DNA of 64,000 bases from Alphaproteobacteria bacterium (GTDB taxonomy: Bacteria; Pseudomonadota; Alphaproteobacteria; Caulobacterales; Parvularculaceae): NCBI GenBank assembly GCA_016125455.1, contig WGLS01000007.1, positions 124,001 through 188,000 of the forward strand, given 5' to 3'. Within the stretch, counting starts at the first letter, position 1, and each line of letters opens with the position of its first letter. A program made the position numbers and the translations under genes. The notes under the pieces are model-generated. The model made no database searches. It was given only the letters and a program-made list of their open reading frames with translations, and was not told where the DNA came from. Below, in pieces: positions 62,195 to 64,000 of the stretch.

Positions 62195-62466
62195 GGCGGC
62201 GGACCGTCCCTGCAGACAAAATGGAAGGCGGGGGAGTAGAAGACCGATGCGGCTGCGTCAAGCGCCTGGCGGGCCGGGAACGCCCCGCAGGGCGGATTTC
62301 GATGCGCAAGCTGCCTTTCATGCGCGCGCCAGATCACCGATGGCGCGTCGTTTCCCGATATTGTGACACGGCGTTTCCGGTATTTCAGTCGCTTCGGCTG
62401 GCAAGCGCGTTACCAATGACTGCAAACCAGCCGACGAATGACGACGAACCCTCCGGAGGGCCAATA

Positions 62467-63291
62467 ATGAGCCACGAGACGTCAGATGCCGCCACCAACG
62501 CCCCGACGGTGACCGCCTCGGAGCGCCCCAGCGACCCGCCCGCCGCGAAGCCGGTCGGGAAGCAGGCGCTGAAACGCTACGCACCGCTCGCGATCGTCGT
62601 CATCGGCGCGGCCACGGTCTACGCAACCGGCGTGCACCGGTTTCTCAGCTTCGACGCGCTGCGCGAGAATTATGCTACGCTCACCGCATTTGTCGCCGAA
62701 CGCTTCCTTGCCGCCCTCTGCATCTACATGCTTGCGTATGTAGTCGTGGTGGCGCTGTCCTTGCCTGGAGCCGGCCTGATGACGATCGCAGGCGGCTTTT
62801 TGTTCGGCGCGGCGATCGGCACGACGGCGGCGGTGGTCTCTGCGACCGCGGGGGCCATCCTTATCTTCATCGCCGCGAGAACCGCATTCGGCGACGTTCT
62901 GAAGCGCCAGGCCGGCGGGTTTCTGAAGCGCATGGAGGCAGGCTTCGAGCGCAACGCCTTCAGCTACCTCCTGTTGCTTCGGGTCATTCCCGCGTTTCCG
63001 TTCTTTGTGGTGAATATCGCGCCTGCGTTCTTCAGCGTTCCCATACGGACGTTTGCGATCACGACGCTGATCGGCGTTATTCCGGGCACATTTGCGTTCT
63101 CCAGCGTCGGCAACGGCCTTGGCGCGGTTCTGTCGACCGGCGGGGAAATCAGCCTGCAGGGCGTCTTGCTGCGGCCTGAGGTGATTACGCCGATCGTCGC
63201 GATCGCTTCGCTCGCGTCGATTCCGCTTGTTGCGCAGGCGATGGGGCTAAGACTCGAACGTCGGGCGCAGAGCGAAGGCGACGCGGCGTGA
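62467..63291 (+). CDS. TVP38/TMEM64 (DedA-like) family membrane protein
   Basis: A 274-residue protein with about six helices. CGGAGGG lies 7 bases before ATG 62467; longer frames upstream lack this. Landmarks are LPGAGLMTIAGGFLFGAAIGT, LLLRVIPAFPFFVVNIAPAFFSVP and TLIGVIPGTFAFSSVGNGLG, matching the VTT-domain hallmark. Such proteins are thought to move or scramble lipids. It is translationally coupled (GTGA) to the downstream flavoprotein, a frequent pairing. The 272 bases between rpmH and this gene hold the divergent promoters and nothing else seen. Confidence 0.88.
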   Translation: MSHETSDAATNAPTVTASERPSDPPAAKPVGKQALKRYAPLAIVVIGAATVYATGVHRFLSFDALRENYATLTAFVAERFLAALCIYMLAYVVVVALSLPGAGLMTIAGGFLFGAAIGTTAAVVSATAGAILIFIAARTAFGDVLKRQAGGFLKRMEAGFERNAFSYLLLLRVIPAFPFFVVNIAPAFFSVPIRTFAITTLIGVIPGTFAFSSVGNGLGAVLSTGGEISLQGVLLRPEVITPIVAIASLASIPLVAQAMGLRLERRAQSEGDAA

Positions 63292-64000
63292 CAGGCAAAC
63301 ATCTCGACGTTGACGTCTGCGTTATTGGCGGCGGGTCCGCAGGCCTTTCCTGCGCGGCCGGCGCCGCCCAGCTCGGCAAGAAAGTCGCGCTCATCGAAAA
63401 AGGCGAGATGGGGGGCGATTGCCTGAATTATGGCTGCGTGCCGTCGAAGGCGCTGCTGTCCGCGGGGGCCGCAGCCCAGAACGCCCGCGACGCCGCTAAA
63501 TTCGGCGTCGCCGCCGCTCCAACGGTCGATTTCGCGGCGGCTATGGCCCATGTGCGCCGGACAATCGACGCGATCGCGCCGATCGACAGCCAGGAACGGT
63601 TCGAAGGCCTTGGCGTCACGGTCGTGCGGGCGCATGCCCGATTCGTCGGCCCCAGGACGATCGAAGCGGGCGATCAGCGCATCGAGGCGAAGTTCTTCGT
63701 CGTCGCGACCGGATCGAAGCCGTTCGTCCCGCCGATTCCCGGCCTCGCCGAACTGCCGTTCGACACCAACGAAACGATCTTCAACCATACGGTTGCGCCA
63801 AAACGCCTGATGGTTCTTGGCGGCGGACCGATCGGCGTGGAACTAGCCCAGGCGCACAGACGCCTCGGCGCCGAGGTTGTAATTGTAGAAGCGGCGTCAA
63901 TCCTGTTGCGCGACGATCCGGAAGCCGTCGATGTCGTCCGCAAGCGCCTCATGGCGGAAGGCGTCGAGATCTTCGAAGGCGCAAAAGCGGCCTCTTTCTC
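63288..64000 (+). CDS. pyridine nucleotide-disulfide oxidoreductase (dihydrolipoamide dehydrogenase/mercuric reductase-like), 3' end outside window
   Basis: Starts at GTG 63288 and runs off the right edge after about 237 residues. The FAD motif is VCVIGGGSAGLSCAAGAAQLG, the redox-active disulfide is in GGDCLNYGCVPSKALL, and the second nucleotide site begins at RLMVLGGGPIGVELAQAHRRLG. This fits a flavin disulfide reductase; relatives paired with TVP38 genes are often annotated as mercuric-reductase-like without mercury genes. The C-terminal dimerisation domain is not visible. Confidence 0.9.
   Translation, partial: MTGKHLDVDVCVIGGGSAGLSCAAGAAQLGKKVALIEKGEMGGDCLNYGCVPSKALLSAGAAAQNARDAAKFGVAAAPTVDFAAAMAHVRRTIDAIAPIDSQERFEGLGVTVVRAHARFVGPRTIEAGDQRIEAKFFVVATGSKPFVPPIPGLAELPFDTNETIFNHTVAPKRLMVLGGGPIGVELAQAHRRLGAEVVIVEAASILLRDDPEAVDVVRKRLMAEGVEIFEGAKAASF

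Noticed and set aside
1-64000. tRNA or rRNA genes, CRISPR arrays, insertion sequences, integrases
   Set aside because: Both strands were read for these and nothing convincing was found.

Overview
The window is GC-rich, tightly packed bacterial DNA. Housekeeping genes (rpmH, rnpA, yidC, engB with a separate NodB-free neighbourhood), a phasin, an RpoH-type heat-shock promoter, a TonB-dependent receptor of the sphingomonad/caulobacter style and several acyl-CoA modules all point to an aerobic, heterotrophic alphaproteobacterium. I infer the class from protein style only; no rRNA or tRNA gene was seen. No insertion sequence, integrase, prophage gene or CRISPR array was seen.

Region by region. 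(1) 1-11.4 kb is ordinary chromosome: an M49-like lipoprotein peptidase running off the left edge, a lytic transglycosylase, a phasin, a two-gene version of the tRNA-modifying MnmC (mnmD + mnmC oxidase), cystathionine beta-synthase, a small membrane protein, an ArsC/Spx-like protein, Hsp20, a cystathionine gamma-synthase/lyase and an AGCS amino-acid:Na+ symporter. (2) 11.4-58.9 kb is a catabolic island of about 45 genes. It holds oxidases, a NADPH-type reductase, three PuuE-like NodB-fold hydrolases, an isochorismatase-like amidase, a nitrilase-like protein, an amidase, an aconitase-type hydratase, an isocitrate-lyase-type C-C lyase, two complete acyl-CoA modules, two CpcT/CpeT bilin-lyase-like proteins, a RedY/HapK-like protein, and transporters (SSS, MFS, TonB receptor). 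(3) 58.9-62.2 kb is the conserved engB-yidC-rnpA-rpmH block on the minus strand. (4) 62.4 kb to the end has a TVP38/DedA-type membrane protein and the start of a dihydrolipoamide-dehydrogenase-like flavoprotein.

The strongest new signal is regulatory. A near-palindrome with consensus GAAATGGTATATCATTTG occurs seven times, each time in a promoter region inside the island (11466, 17939, 21482, 46441, 50536, 55576, 57247), five of them between divergent genes. It ties scattered operons into one regulon. A second palindrome, ACTTTGTCCGGACAAAGT, marks the promoter of the CoA-transferase/ACAD/MaoC/CitE operon (41205), and 14 of its bases recur at the start of the PrpD/PaaK/amidase operon (34202). 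A HutC-type GntR regulator lies between those two operons.

My working hypothesis, inference only, is that the island takes up and dismantles pyrrole- or imide-containing compounds such as linear tetrapyrroles (bilins) or their maleimide breakdown products. The chain would be ring opening by the NodB-fold hydrolases, half-amide hydrolysis by the isochorismatase-like enzyme, hydration of a substituted maleate by the aconitase-type enzyme, cleavage by the isocitrate-lyase-type enzyme, and side-chain oxidation by the CoA modules. Two island or neighbouring genes are broken in this sequence: bioB by one in-frame TAA, and a flavin amine oxidase by a one-base frameshift.
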